This document shows, one piece after another, positions 27,564 to 35,769 of a stretch of 64,000 nucleotides of DNA. The notes beneath the pieces are model-generated. The model did not search any database and was not told where the DNA came from. It was given only the letters and a program-made list of their open reading frames with translations. A program made the translations under genes and the position numbers. The stretch is from an uncultured Caryophanales bacterium (GTDB lineage: Bacteria; Bacillota_I; Bacilli_A; RF39; UBA660), in the NCBI GenBank assembly GCA_946628005.1, contig CAMOWA010000001.1, positions 62,001 through 126,000 of the forward strand, given 5' to 3'. How positions within the stretch are numbered: the first letter of the stretch is position 1; the number at the start of each line of letters is the position of its first letter.

Positions 27564-28404
27564 TTTCTAATCCTCCTAAAGATTTTTTCATTTGAGCCCA
27601 TTTTTCTTTTTCTTCTTCTTTATAAATATTCATTCTTTTTAAAGCTAGGTCAAAATTTATTTTATGCCCATCAAATTCAGGGCCATGGATACAGGCAAAT
27701 TTTGGCTTTCCATCTACTTCACATCTACATGCTCCACACATTCCACTTCCATCTACCATTAATGGATTCATACTTACTATTGTTTTTTTATTATATTTTT
27801 TAGTTAATTCAGCAACATTTTTCATCATGATTACTGGACCTATTGCTACAACGATATCGTAATCATTTATATTTTTTTCTAAGATATCTGTAACAAAACC
27901 TTTTGTTCCAAAAGATCCATCATCTGTTGCATACCTTATCTTGTGAGCAACTTTTTCAATTTTATCTCTTATCAGTAATAAATTAGCACTTCTTGCTCCG
28001 TATATCACATCTATATTTAGCCCTTTTTCATTTAAATATTTTACTTGGGGATATACTGGAGCAATCCCTACTCCTCCAGCAACATAACATATTCTTTTAT
28101 CTTTAAACTCTTCCGTATTTAAACATATTTCATTAGGATTTCCTAAAGGTCCTGCTACACTATATAATTCATCTTTTATAGTTTTTAATTCTTCAGTTGA
28201 TGCTCCTACTACTTGATAAATAAGTGATAGTTCTCCTTTTTCTTTATCATAATCATATATTGTTAATGGAATTCTTTCACTATCTTCTTTTCCCATAACA
28301 ATTACAAATTGTCCTGGTATACAGTTTTCAATTACTAGTGGAGCATTTATAATCATTTCATATGAATTTTCACTTATTTTCTTATTACTAATTATCTTAT
28401 ACAC
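27556..28404 (-). CDS. NfnA-like FAD/[2Fe-2S] subunit
   Basis: About 282-residue dihydroorotate-dehydrogenase-electron-transfer-like protein. An FAD barrel (GQFVIVMGKEDSERIPLTI) is followed by an NAD domain (GGVGIAPVYPQVKYL) and a C-terminal [2Fe-2S] site, with DGSGMCGACRCEV and KFACIHGPEFDGHK giving four Cys. Matches NfnA/SudB proteins. GTG at 28404 is the likely start, with AGGTGA five bases upstream; an in-frame GTG at 28413 lies inside that ribosome site. With NfnB it links NADH, NADPH and ferredoxin pools in an anaerobe. Confidence 0.9.
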   Translation of the reverse strand: MYKIISNKKISENSYEMIINAPLVIENCIPGQFVIVMGKEDSERIPLTIYDYDKEKGELSLIYQVVGASTEELKTIKDELYSVAGPLGNPNEICLNTEEFKDKRICYVAGGVGIAPVYPQVKYLNEKGLNIDVIYGARSANLLLIRDKIEKVAHKIRYATDDGSFGTKGFVTDILEKNINDYDIVVAIGPVIMMKNVAELTKKYNKKTIVSMNPLMVDGSGMCGACRCEVDGKPKFACIHGPEFDGHKINFDLALKRMNIYKEEEKEKWAQMKKSLGGLENE

Positions 28405-28413
28405 TATTATCAC

Positions 28414-29196
28414 CTATTCCTTTATTTTTTTCTTTTTTATTAAATTTTCAATTTTTTGAAAATATTTTTGATCAACTGTAAATAGTAAATATATAATTCC
28501 CAATATTATAGATATTATATTAAAAGTAAATATCATAACTATACTTGTTGCAATAGCTAGATATTTTGCATATTTATTTTTTTGTTTATATAAATATATA
28601 CATGTTCCTAATAATATTACTTGTAAGATAGATAAAAAAATATCAAATTTTGTTACAATAACTGCTCTTCCTATTTTTTGAAAAAATATAGAATTTAGTA
28701 TACTTAGTATCATAATAATTATTGTAACAATGATTGCCTTTTTTAAAAATTTTTCATCATTATAATCATTTTTAATCTCTAGCATTGATTCGTTTCCAAT
28801 ATATCCATATTGGTTTTGAAAAGCTTTATCATTTATTATTTGTTCTTCTTTCTTTTCTTTTTGAAGCTCACTATCATTAATTTTTACAACTGGTTCCCAT
28901 TTAGCTCCTTGTGAACTGATTGTAATTCCACAATATACTTCTAAATTTGGATTATTCATTGCTTGTTTTATTTTTTCAGAATACATAATTGCTGCATTCA
29001 TTACTTGTTGGTCATAGTTAAAGTTAAGTCCCTTAAAGAAGACTATTTTATTACCCATTATAAACCCTCTTATTACTTGTTCAAAATCATTAGGATTTCC
29101 TCCTAGTGAAATAAACCACTCTCTATGATCCATTGTTGAGTTTTGTAAAAATTGTACATTTCCATTAATAATCATAAACTGAATTTTATTATCCAC
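28414..29196 (-). CDS. membrane protein of unknown function
   Basis: Not recognised. 260 residues. A ~110-residue soluble N-terminal alpha/beta domain (NGNVQFLQNSTMDHREWFIS) is followed by a polar linker. Four membrane helices (~150-245, such as IIVTIIIMILSILNSIFF) and a Lys-rich end complete it. It directly precedes nfnA, with the stop codon touching the next ribosome site, so it is co-transcribed with nfnAB. A role in that pathway is only inference. Confidence 0.7.
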   Translation of the reverse strand: MDNKIQFMIINGNVQFLQNSTMDHREWFISLGGNPNDFEQVIRGFIMGNKIVFFKGLNFNYDQQVMNAAIMYSEKIKQAMNNPNLEVYCGITISSQGAKWEPVVKINDSELQKEKKEEQIINDKAFQNQYGYIGNESMLEIKNDYNDEKFLKKAIIVTIIIMILSILNSIFFQKIGRAVIVTKFDIFLSILQVILLGTCIYLYKQKNKYAKYLAIATSIVMIFTFNIISIILGIIYLLFTVDQKYFQKIENLIKKKKIKE

Positions 29197-29317
29197 CCTA
29201 TCACCTCTATTCTTTATTATTATACAAAAAATAATAATTCATTTCTACTTTTCTTTTTAAAAAAATAATCTTTCTTTTTGAACTGTAACAATTTTTTTAT
29301 TTTTTTTTGAAAAACAA

Positions 29318-29346
29318 TTGACACGATATATATGGTTTGATATAAT
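29318..29346 (+). promoter_or_regulatory. consensus promoter for tRNA-Ala
   Basis: TTGACA (29318-29323), 17-bp spacer, TATAAT (29341-29346): a perfect sigma-A consensus, 33 bp ahead of the tRNA. Confidence 0.93.
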
Positions 29347-29379
29347 TTATTTACTTGCTGATGAGGAAAAGTGAGTTAT

Positions 29380-29455
29380 GGGGCATTAGCTCAGCTGGGA
29401 GAGCGCCACGTTTGCACCGTGGAGGTCAGCGGTTCGATCCCGCTATGCTCCACCA
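29380..29455 (+). tRNA. tRNA-Ala (TGC)
   Basis: Full cloverleaf. Acceptor GGGGCAT/ATGCTCC (one G-U), D arm AGCTCAGCTGGGAGAGC, anticodon stem CCACG/CGTGG with loop TTTGCAC and anticodon TGC, T loop TTCGATC, and an encoded CCA end. Confidence 0.97.
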
Positions 29456-29466
29456 TTAGAAAAGTA

Positions 29467-29485
29467 AAGGACTTGAGAAAAGTCT
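29467..29485 (+). terminator. intrinsic terminator after tRNA-Ala
   Basis: GACTT / AAGTC hairpin followed by T6, about 12 bp after the tRNA. Confidence 0.75.
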
Positions 29486-29632
29486 TTTTTATTTTGTTAT
29501 GTATCTAGCAAGAAACCTTGCAAAAACTTAAAAAGGGAATACTCTACTTTCACATGTTGAGTACTCACGTGTATTGGTTAGCGCTTAATCAACGCTAGTA
29601 AGTTGAGTGCTGTTTCTTTTTATAATTCATTA

Positions 29633-29707
29633 TCATTTAAATAAATGAAGAATAAGTAAAATGATGAAAATGATTAATGATAGAATTAATAAATCTTTCT
29701 TAGTCAT
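29633..29707 (-). CDS. 24-residue hydrophobic peptide (type I toxin-like)
   Basis: A tiny frame with a strong ribosome site: GGAGG, then 8 bases, then ATG at 29707. The product starts MTKKDLLILSLIIFIILL and ends LHLFK, a single membrane helix with Lys at both ends and 24 residues in all. This is the shape of type I toxin peptides (TxpA/Fst/holin-like). The transcript would continue into 29535-29625, which is full of inverted repeats (TGAGTACTCA palindrome, AGCG/CGCT hairpin) and could host an antisense partner. TATAAT lies at 29762-29757 upstream. No sequence family is recognised, so the toxin role is inference. Confidence 0.55.
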   Translation of the reverse strand: MTKKDLLILSLIIFIILLILHLFK

Positions 29708-29748
29708 TTTCATCCCCTCCTTTTGGAGGTAAGCATTCAACTATTAAA

Positions 29749-29811
29749 TATTTCTAATTATATTAGGCTAAAAATATTTTCTATAATCAATGGGATATAT
29801 AATTAGAAATA
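29749..29811. repeat. 15-bp perfect inverted repeat upstream of the micro-ORF
   Basis: TATTTCTAATTATAT (29749-29763) and ATATAATTAGAAATA (29797-29811), 33-bp spacer. It includes the likely TATAAT of the micro-ORF, so it could be an operator or a leader stem. Confidence 0.7.
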
Positions 29812-29885
29812 GTTCGATAAATATTCTAAATATCCACCATTTGGAAATTTAAAGAACTACTTAGTTTTTTTTATTTAAAAAATTA

Positions 29886-29915
29886 TTGAAACTCGCTCTC
29901 CTATCATGTTATAAT
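29886..29915 (+). promoter_or_regulatory. promoter for tRNA-Thr
   Basis: TTGAAA (29886-29891), 18-bp spacer, TATAAT (29910-29915). Confidence 0.8.
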
Positions 29916-29932
29916 TAGTTTGTTATTTATAT

Positions 29933-30006
29933 GCCGATGTAGTTTAGTGGTAAAACAGATCCTTGGTAAGGATCAGCGGTAAGTTCAATTCTTACCTTCG
30001 GCACCA
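29933..30006 (+). tRNA. tRNA-Thr (GGT)
   Basis: Acceptor GCCGATG/CTTCGGC with one T-T mismatch, D arm with GTTT/AAAC, anticodon stem GATCC/GGATC with loop TTGGTAA (anticodon GGT), T arm GTAAG-TTCAATT-CTTAC, and encoded CCA. Confidence 0.93.
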
Positions 30007-30052
30007 TTGGGAAATTTGTCCAAACTTTTTAAAGTTTTGGACTTAATATAGA

Positions 30053-30087
30053 AATATCAATTTCTAAAAGAAGTTGGTATTTTTTTG
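30053..30087 (+). terminator. intrinsic terminator after tRNA-Thr
   Basis: ATATCAATTTCT / AGAAGTTGGTAT stem with G-U pairs, followed by T7. An earlier perfect GTCCAAA.../...TTTGGAC hairpin at 30018-30041 lacks a T run. Confidence 0.78.
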
Positions 30088-30111
30088 TTAATTAAAGAAA
30101 GGACAGGTTAA

Positions 30112-30348
30112 ATGATTAATATTGTAAAGAAAAAAATAGAGTTTGATGATGAATTAAAAAAGAAAATAGAGTTTATATGTGGATTTTGTAATACTACACC
30201 AACAATAATAAATGGTAATATAAGAAAGATTGATAGAACTAATCTATCATATATTGAACCACATAGGATAATTATTAAAGGAATAACCATTTTAGCCTTT
30301 AATTATTCAAAACCTATATATTTAGGTAATTTATCAAACAAACTTTAA
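30112..30348 (+). CDS. short ORF of unknown function, possibly a gene fragment
   Basis: Not recognised. 78 residues starting MINIVKKKIEFDDELKKKIE after AAAGGA (9 bases). It contains a CGFC pair and no membrane segment. It ends inside the start of the DUF1016 remnant, in a different frame. It could be a small independent protein or the 5' part of a gene fused to the remnant by deletion and frameshift. Confidence 0.4.
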   Translation: MINIVKKKIEFDDELKKKIEFICGFCNTTPTIINGNIRKIDRTNLSYIEPHRIIIKGITILAFNYSKPIYLGNLSNKL

Positions 30349-30752
30349 ATAAACCTAGTGATATAGTAAAACAACCTTATGTATTTGAATTTTTAGCTGT
30401 AAAAGAACCCAAGCCACTTTTAGAAAAAGATTTAGAATATAAGTTAATAAGACACATTGAAGATTTTTTGCTTGAATTAGGTAAAGGATTCATGTTTGTT
30501 GGATTGCAGCAACGAATAACTCTTAAAACAGAAAATTTAGGTCAAATGAATTTATACTTAAATTATTATGAAAATGCCGTTAATAGTGAAGATGATGGCA
30601 AACCAATAGGTATAATATTATGTGCTGAAAAAGATAATGTAATGTTAGAGTATGCCTTAGGTGGTTTATCTAATAATATATTTGCATCAACTTATACTTA
30701 CTACATTCCTAATAAAGAACAATTAATTAGTGAAATTGAAAAAGTACTATAA
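30330..30752 (+). pseudogene. DUF1016 (YhcG-type) nuclease remnant, catalytic core deleted
   Basis: The frame from 30330 reads LNKPSDIVKQPYVFEFL, then HIEDFLLELGKGFMFVGLQQ and, after RITLKTE, jumps to NLGQMNLYLNYYENAV and NIFASTYTYYIPNKEQL. Intact DUF1016 proteins have about 30 residues between those last two parts, holding the PD-(D/E)xK catalytic strands (…YIDLVFYHR…VLIDLK…). Those are missing, as is the whole N-terminal domain and the start codon. A clear decay product of a defence/recombination-type nuclease. Confidence 0.82.
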
Positions 30753-30938
30753 GGAAATGAAAAATAAGTTTAATACTATAATATTATTGTTTAAATCTAT
30801 TTATATTCATTTTGGGTTAATCAACTAAATTATATACATGTAAATTTCATTAAAAGAGTATGAAAAAATAATTTTTTTTGATATAATGCTTATAATAAAT
30901 AGGTTTATAAGGTTAATCTATAGATTTGGAGTGAAGTT

Positions 30939-31835
30939 ATGAGTGTTGAAGAACTAGAAGTATTAAGAAAAAAAGCAAGAAATATTGTATTAATAGGAGT
31001 TTTAATAAGTATAGTAATTGCCATTATATTATTTATTACATTACAATCTCCTTATATTTCATTTTTTGCTTTTATTTTTGGTACAATTGTAACTACCAAA
31101 ATTAATATAAAGCCTACAAAAAGGTTTACATTAGCATTTAAAGAAGCATTTGTTTTAAAATCCCTTAAATCTGTTTTTACCGATTTAGTTTACGAGCCAG
31201 AAAAGGGATTAGATGAATCTATAATAAGTAATACAGGAATGATGGATATGGGTGATAGATATTCATCTAATGATTATATTTCTGGTAAATATAAAAATAT
31301 TAATGTTGTTCAATCTGATGTCCATATTGAAGAAGAACATGAAACAACTGATAGTGATGGTAATACTACAACGACCTGGGTTACAATTTTTAGAGGAAGA
31401 TGGATGATATTTGATTTTAATAAGTGTTTCAAAGCAAATATCCAAGTATGTCAGAAAGGTTTTGGGAATTCTAGATTAAGTAATTGGGGTGCAAAAATAA
31501 AATATAAGAAAGTTATGATGGAAGATCAAGTATTTAACAACAGTTTTAGAACATATGCACAAGATGAGCATGATGCATTTTACATTTTAACTCCATCATT
31601 AATGGAAAAAATTAAGAAATTAGCAAGCAATATTTCTGGTAAACTGTTATTTTGTTTTATTGATAACAAACTACATATAGGAATACAAAATAATAAAGAT
31701 TCATTTGAACATGGTATATTTACTAAAATAAATGAAGAAAAGGTTACTAACGAGATTTCACAAGATATAAAACTAATTACAAATTTTGTGGATGAATTGA
31801 GTTTAGATAACGATTTATTCAGAAGGGAGGTGTAG
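30939..31835 (+). CDS. DUF3137 family membrane protein
   Basis: 298 residues. Two membrane helices at the N-terminus (~16-36 and 40-55) are followed by a cytoplasmic domain with the family patterns (EAFVLKSLKSVFTDLVYEPE, EHETTDSDGNTTTTWVTIF, FRGRWMIFDFNKCF). DUF3137 genes are usually next to lemA, as here (1 bp gap). A TATAAT box lies at 30882-30887. The function of the pair is not established; an envelope role is likely. Confidence 0.88.
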   Translation: MSVEELEVLRKKARNIVLIGVLISIVIAIILFITLQSPYISFFAFIFGTIVTTKINIKPTKRFTLAFKEAFVLKSLKSVFTDLVYEPEKGLDESIISNTGMMDMGDRYSSNDYISGKYKNINVVQSDVHIEEEHETTDSDGNTTTTWVTIFRGRWMIFDFNKCFKANIQVCQKGFGNSRLSNWGAKIKYKKVMMEDQVFNNSFRTYAQDEHDAFYILTPSLMEKIKKLASNISGKLLFCFIDNKLHIGIQNNKDSFEHGIFTKINEEKVTNEISQDIKLITNFVDELSLDNDLFRREV

Positions 31836-31836
31836 T

Positions 31837-32385
31837 ATGAATCCATTATATATTTTAATTGCAGTAGTTGTAATTATACTTATTTTTGTAATATGGTATA
31901 TATCAACTTCTAATAAATTAAATAGATCAGTTGTAAAAATTGATGAGGCACTTTCAGGAATAGATGTTGCTTTAACAAAAAGATATGATGTTTTAACAAA
32001 AATGATTGATGTTGTTAAATCGTATACAAAGCATGAAAAAGAAACTTTATTCGAAGTAATTAATCTTCGTAAAGATATGTCTATAAAGGAAAGAAATGAT
32101 GCAAATCGTGCTATGGATGAAAATTTTAAAAAAATTAATGTTGTAGCTGAAAGTTATCCAGAATTAAAATCAAGCGAAAACTATAAGACATTACAACAAT
32201 CTATAGCAGATGTAGAAGAACATTTACAAGCAGCAAGAAGACTTTATAATTCAAATATTTCATTATATAATCAATTATTAGTTTCATTTCCAACTAGTAG
32301 CATTGCCAAAAGTAAAGGAATGACTAAAAAAGAATTCTTTGAAGCAGATGAAGTAAAAAAAGAAGATGTAAAAATAGACTTATAA
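31837..32385 (+). CDS. lemA: LemA family protein
   Basis: 182 residues. An N-terminal signal-anchor helix (5-24) has a short exterior N-terminus and is followed by a four-helix LemA domain: KIDEALSGIDVALTKRYDVL, VVAESYPELKSSENYKTLQ, VEEHLQAARRLYNSNISLYN. Membrane-anchored helical bundle of unknown function. Co-transcribed with DUF3137 and ended by a terminator at 32396. Confidence 0.93.
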   Translation: MNPLYILIAVVVIILIFVIWYISTSNKLNRSVVKIDEALSGIDVALTKRYDVLTKMIDVVKSYTKHEKETLFEVINLRKDMSIKERNDANRAMDENFKKINVVAESYPELKSSENYKTLQQSIADVEEHLQAARRLYNSNISLYNQLLVSFPTSSIAKSKGMTKKEFFEADEVKKEDVKIDL

Positions 32386-32395
32386 AGAATAAAAG

Positions 32396-32427
32396 ATAAT
32401 TTAGAAATAAACTAAATTATTTTTTTG
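32396..32427 (+). terminator. intrinsic terminator after lemA
   Basis: ATAATTTAG / CTAAATTAT, 9-bp stem followed by T7. A second 11-bp AT-rich inverted repeat (AATAAATATTT ... AAATATTTATT, 32453-32496) follows without a T run. Confidence 0.85.
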
Positions 32428-32623
32428 TCATAAAATATTAATTAGGGAATAAATATTTTTCTTCAAATTATATATATGTTATTCCAAATATTTATTTACT
32501 AATTAATTAGTAATTTAAGTTATACATGTAAACTTAATGTAAAACATTATATATTTCTATAAATTAATCTTTATTATTAAAATGTGATGTTATAATGTAT
32601 ACAAGATTCTTGAGGTAATTTGT

Positions 32624-33811
32624 ATGAGTAAAAATAAAAAAGAAAATGTAAATCGGAAAGGCCTTTATCAAAGTTTTATTATTATTCTTGCCATCTTTAT
32701 TATATTGTTTACCATTTTTGATAATACTGGTGATAGAGTCTTAATTAAAGAAGAAAAAAACACTGCTTTAAAATACATTTATAAAAAATACAAAATTAAA
32801 CCAAAAATTGTGTCTAGTAATGTTGATAAAGCCTGTGAACAATCCGGCTTCTTAAATTTCACTTGTGAAGATACCTACTATGGCGTAATTTATATCTTGA
32901 AATACAAAAATAAAAAATTTAGAGTTTATGTACCATATTCCTATTCGACTACTAGTTTTGATTATCCTAAAGACGATTATCAACTTGATGAGATAAGACA
33001 AGAATTTGTAAAACAAATTAGTAAAATAATTGGTGCAACTCCTTATGATTTTAATGTTAACTTCGTTAATGATAATGGGAATTTTGCTGATGATAGTAAT
33101 TTGTTTAGAGATTATTATGATGGAAAAAATATTGAAAATTTAATAAAGAATTATGATGAAATAAGATTTACGTTTAAATATATTAATAATGTAGACTTGT
33201 TAAATGTTAGTGAATTTGGCTCATTTTCAAAAAAAATGCTTGGTACATTTGTTCAATTCAATTCATTAGAAGATTTTAAAGAAAATAAGAAATATCAGGA
33301 TTCTTCTTTGTATGATTATGGTGATCCGTTATTCATAAAAGATGTACTTAAATTTAGTTATGGGAAAGTAGAAAGTTATTATAATTATGGCAATATAAAG
33401 AAATTATCGTTGCCTTATGTAATAGAAGGCACTCATGCGTATGAAGCATTTAGAAAATCAAATGGCTTTATATCAAAATCTAATAATAAAAGTATTATTA
33501 ATATTAATGATAATCCTGCTTTGATTTCACCTATATATATAGTTGATTTTCCAGATGATAAATTACTACGAAATGATTATAATAATATTTATATTTATTT
33601 AAAGAAAGAGGAAATAGAAAATTTTAAAGAAAATGAATTATCACAATATAAGATAGCTAAGATTAGTTTTATTAATGATAATAAAAAAATATCATATTAT
33701 CAAACATTTGAAGAAATAGGTGATTATTTAAGACTAAGATTTCATTATGATAGTAATATTGACAAACTACAAATTGTACTGATAAAACCATCTTCATCAG
33801 TTCAAGATTAG
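32624..33811 (+). CDS. exported or membrane-anchored protein of unknown function
   Basis: Not recognised. 395 residues with an N-terminal membrane anchor (15-33, FIIILAIFIILFTIFDN). A long Tyr/Asp/Asn/Lys-rich extracytoplasmic region follows; a Cys pair (SGFLNFTCEDTY) could form a disulphide. Promoter -10 TATAAT at 32591-32596. Single gene on the plus strand with no functional neighbour. Confidence 0.72.
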   Translation: MSKNKKENVNRKGLYQSFIIILAIFIILFTIFDNTGDRVLIKEEKNTALKYIYKKYKIKPKIVSSNVDKACEQSGFLNFTCEDTYYGVIYILKYKNKKFRVYVPYSYSTTSFDYPKDDYQLDEIRQEFVKQISKIIGATPYDFNVNFVNDNGNFADDSNLFRDYYDGKNIENLIKNYDEIRFTFKYINNVDLLNVSEFGSFSKKMLGTFVQFNSLEDFKENKKYQDSSLYDYGDPLFIKDVLKFSYGKVESYYNYGNIKKLSLPYVIEGTHAYEAFRKSNGFISKSNNKSIININDNPALISPIYIVDFPDDKLLRNDYNNIYIYLKKEEIENFKENELSQYKIAKISFINDNKKISYYQTFEEIGDYLRLRFHYDSNIDKLQIVLIKPSSSVQD

Positions 33812-33928
33812 TTGGGAAAATGATGATGGACATCTTCTCGAGATTGTATAAAACTATTAATTTTTAAATGTATTATTGTGTTTTTCTTAATCATATCTAT
33901 GAGTGATTAATAGAAATCTCATGTTGAT

Positions 33929-34657
33929 TTAAAAACATTTATATTTTCTTCTTAAATAATCTTTTTCTAATTCATATTTATTATTTATATTTAGAATATG
34001 TTTTCTATTTCTATAGAAGTTGTTTTCATTTTTTATAATATTTGTTTTTTTAAATTTATAATTATTTAGATATCTTTCTAGTAAAAATTTATTATATATA
34101 TAATAAATTTTATTTTTTTCTTTGGTTATTATTAATACTAATAAAATTATAAATATATAATTATTAATATATGTTTTATTACTCATAAAAAATATAGTAA
34201 ATGTAATAAAATAACTTAATATAATTACTATTTTATAACTAATTTTATATGGGAATATTTTTTGTAGGAGAACATTTACTATTTTTCCTCCATCTAATGG
34301 ATATATTGGTAATAGATTAAATAATAATATTCCACTATGATATACTTTTATTATTTTAATATAATATGGAAATAATACACTTAATAATAAATATGCTATT
34401 TGTTGAAATATAGGACCCATCATTAATATTATTAATTCTTTTATTGGATGTATATTTAAATTAGATTCTACTACGGATATTCCACCTAATGGATATAAGT
34501 AAATATGTTTTATTTTTAGTTTAAAAAGATAAGAAAAAAGTATATGTCCACATTCATGTATAATAATTAGAGAATATATTATAATAAATTCTTTAAATGA
34601 TCCGGTTAAAAACATAATTACTATAAAGATATAAACTAGTGGATTTATTTTAAACAT
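33929..34657 (-). CDS. spoIVFB: SpoIVFB-like M50 intramembrane metalloprotease
   Basis: 242-residue site-2-type protease with several membrane helices. The zinc motif HECGH is in the second hydrophobic stretch (LIIIHECGHILFSYLF), and the second metal motif is in LFNLLPIYPLDGGKIVN. It matches SpoIVFB in size and in position, downstream of a SpoIVFA-like gene and mreCD. In spore formers SpoIVFB cleaves pro-sigma-K in the mother cell. The start overlaps the previous gene by 8 bp, so the two are coupled. Confidence 0.85.
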   Translation of the reverse strand: MFKINPLVYIFIVIMFLTGSFKEFIIIYSLIIIHECGHILFSYLFKLKIKHIYLYPLGGISVVESNLNIHPIKELIILMMGPIFQQIAYLLLSVLFPYYIKIIKVYHSGILLFNLLPIYPLDGGKIVNVLLQKIFPYKISYKIVIILSYFITFTIFFMSNKTYINNYIFIILLVLIITKEKNKIYYIYNKFLLERYLNNYKFKKTNIIKNENNFYRNRKHILNINNKYELEKDYLRRKYKCF

Positions 34658-35219
34658 ACTTTTTATAGTCTAAATATTTTCCATTTTTTTGAAAGGTTAA
34701 GAATAACTCATTATTTTTTACTTCTCCTATTAATTCTCCTTTTTCTACATAATCGTATAATTTTAAATTATTAATATTTATATTAGAATAAAATGTATCA
34801 ATTCCATTTACTTGTTCAATAATAATTGTATTCCCTATTTTCTCTTTTTCTCCAATAAATACTACTATTCCACTTTCTATCGCTGGGACCATGTAATTAT
34901 CTATTACTTTTAATTTGGCTCCATTTTGATATTTTTCTATTTTTTCATATGATAGTTTTTCATTAAATACTGTTTCTTGTTCTTTAATTTTTTTTTCAAC
35001 TGATAAGATATTTCCAAAATACTTTTCATATTGTTTTTTTATTTTTTGAAATGGAAAGCTTTTTTCATATACATTTGTTTTTATTTTTTCTTTTAGAGTT
35101 GGATTATTCTTAGTAGCAATCATTCCTAATAAGAATATTATAATTGTATATAATAATTTATTTATTTTTTTTCTAATACTTTTTTTTAATACTAGTTTTT
35201 TTTCTACTCTTCTATTCAT
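34650..35219 (-). CDS. SpoIVFA-like membrane protein with degenerate LytM domain
   Basis: 189 residues. A basic N-terminus and one membrane helix (~22-40) are followed by a linker and a C-terminal LytM/M23-type beta domain (VPAIESGIVVFIGEKEKIGN, DYVEKGELIGEV). The zinc ligands of active M23 enzymes (HxxxD, HxH) are not visible, as in SpoIVFA, which is a non-enzymatic regulator. Its tight coupling to the SpoIVFB-like protease supports that role. Confidence 0.75.
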   Translation of the reverse strand: MNRRVEKKLVLKKSIRKKINKLLYTIIIFLLGMIATKNNPTLKEKIKTNVYEKSFPFQKIKKQYEKYFGNILSVEKKIKEQETVFNEKLSYEKIEKYQNGAKLKVIDNYMVPAIESGIVVFIGEKEKIGNTIIIEQVNGIDTFYSNININNLKLYDYVEKGELIGEVKNNELFLTFQKNGKYLDYKKYV

Positions 35220-35246
35220 AATACCATCCTTTAATTCATTTTATGT

Positions 35247-35278
35247 AAAAAAAAAGAAAGTATGTTTAATTTATACTT
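35247..35278 (-). terminator. weak intrinsic terminator after mreD
   Basis: AAGTAT / ATACTT core stem followed by C and T9 on the minus strand, between mreD and the SpoIVFA-like gene. The stem is short, so read-through is likely. Confidence 0.55.
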
Positions 35279-35769
35279 ATCTTTTTATACTTTTTTGGTA
35301 TCTTATTTATAATAATATATAATATTTCCCCTACTATACAGTTTAATAATAAACTATGTATAATTTTATAAATTACTTTAGTTAAAGTAATTGGTACTAG
35401 TTGAAATAACCATAAAATTAATGCATAACTTGATTCATATATAGTGATTATTAGTATAATAAAAATGATTAATCTAATATGAGTTATTTCATAGTTTTTA
35501 TTTATATATTTTGATATAAAACCTATTATAGTAAATAATATAGCATTTAAAAATAATAAGTTTGTATAAAACAAATCATAAATTATTCCAAATATAAATA
35601 ATAAGATATAATACTTCTTATCTTTTTTTTGATATAGAGGAGTTATTATAAAAATAGTAGTTAATGTTAATAATGGAGTAAATATACTAAGCTGATTGGA
35701 TAAATATGGGAGAAAGTTTGTTATAAGTCCATCTAATAAAAGCGATATTATCATTAATATAATTGTCAT
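35266..35769 (-). CDS. mreD: rod shape-determining protein MreD
   Basis: 167 residues, almost wholly membrane: five to six helices with FLPYLSNQLSIFTPLLTL, IFGIIYDLFYTNLLFLNA and an Ile-rich end. Position and length fit MreD; sequence alone is weakly conserved in this family. Its ATG overlaps the mreC stop (ATGA). Works with MreC in the elongasome at the cytoplasmic membrane. Confidence 0.88.
   Translation of the reverse strand: MTIILMIISLLLDGLITNFLPYLSNQLSIFTPLLTLTTIFIITPLYQKKDKKYYILLFIFGIIYDLFYTNLLFLNAILFTIIGFISKYINKNYEITHIRLIIFIILIITIYESSYALILWLFQLVPITLTKVIYKIIHSLLLNCIVGEILYIIINKIPKKYKKISIN

Noticed and set aside
26205..28404. Glutamate synthase as the function of the two flavoproteins
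   Set aside because: The large subunit is absent and the overlapping partner has the FAD/[2Fe-2S] layout of NfnA.
29380..30006. tRNA genes as attachment sites of an integrated element
   Set aside because: No integrase and no repeated tRNA 3' end were seen downstream; only an accessory patch is claimed.
30018..30041. Perfect GTCCAAA/TTTGGAC hairpin after tRNA-Thr as its terminator
   Set aside because: No T run follows it; the next hairpin at 30053-30087 with T7 is the better terminator.
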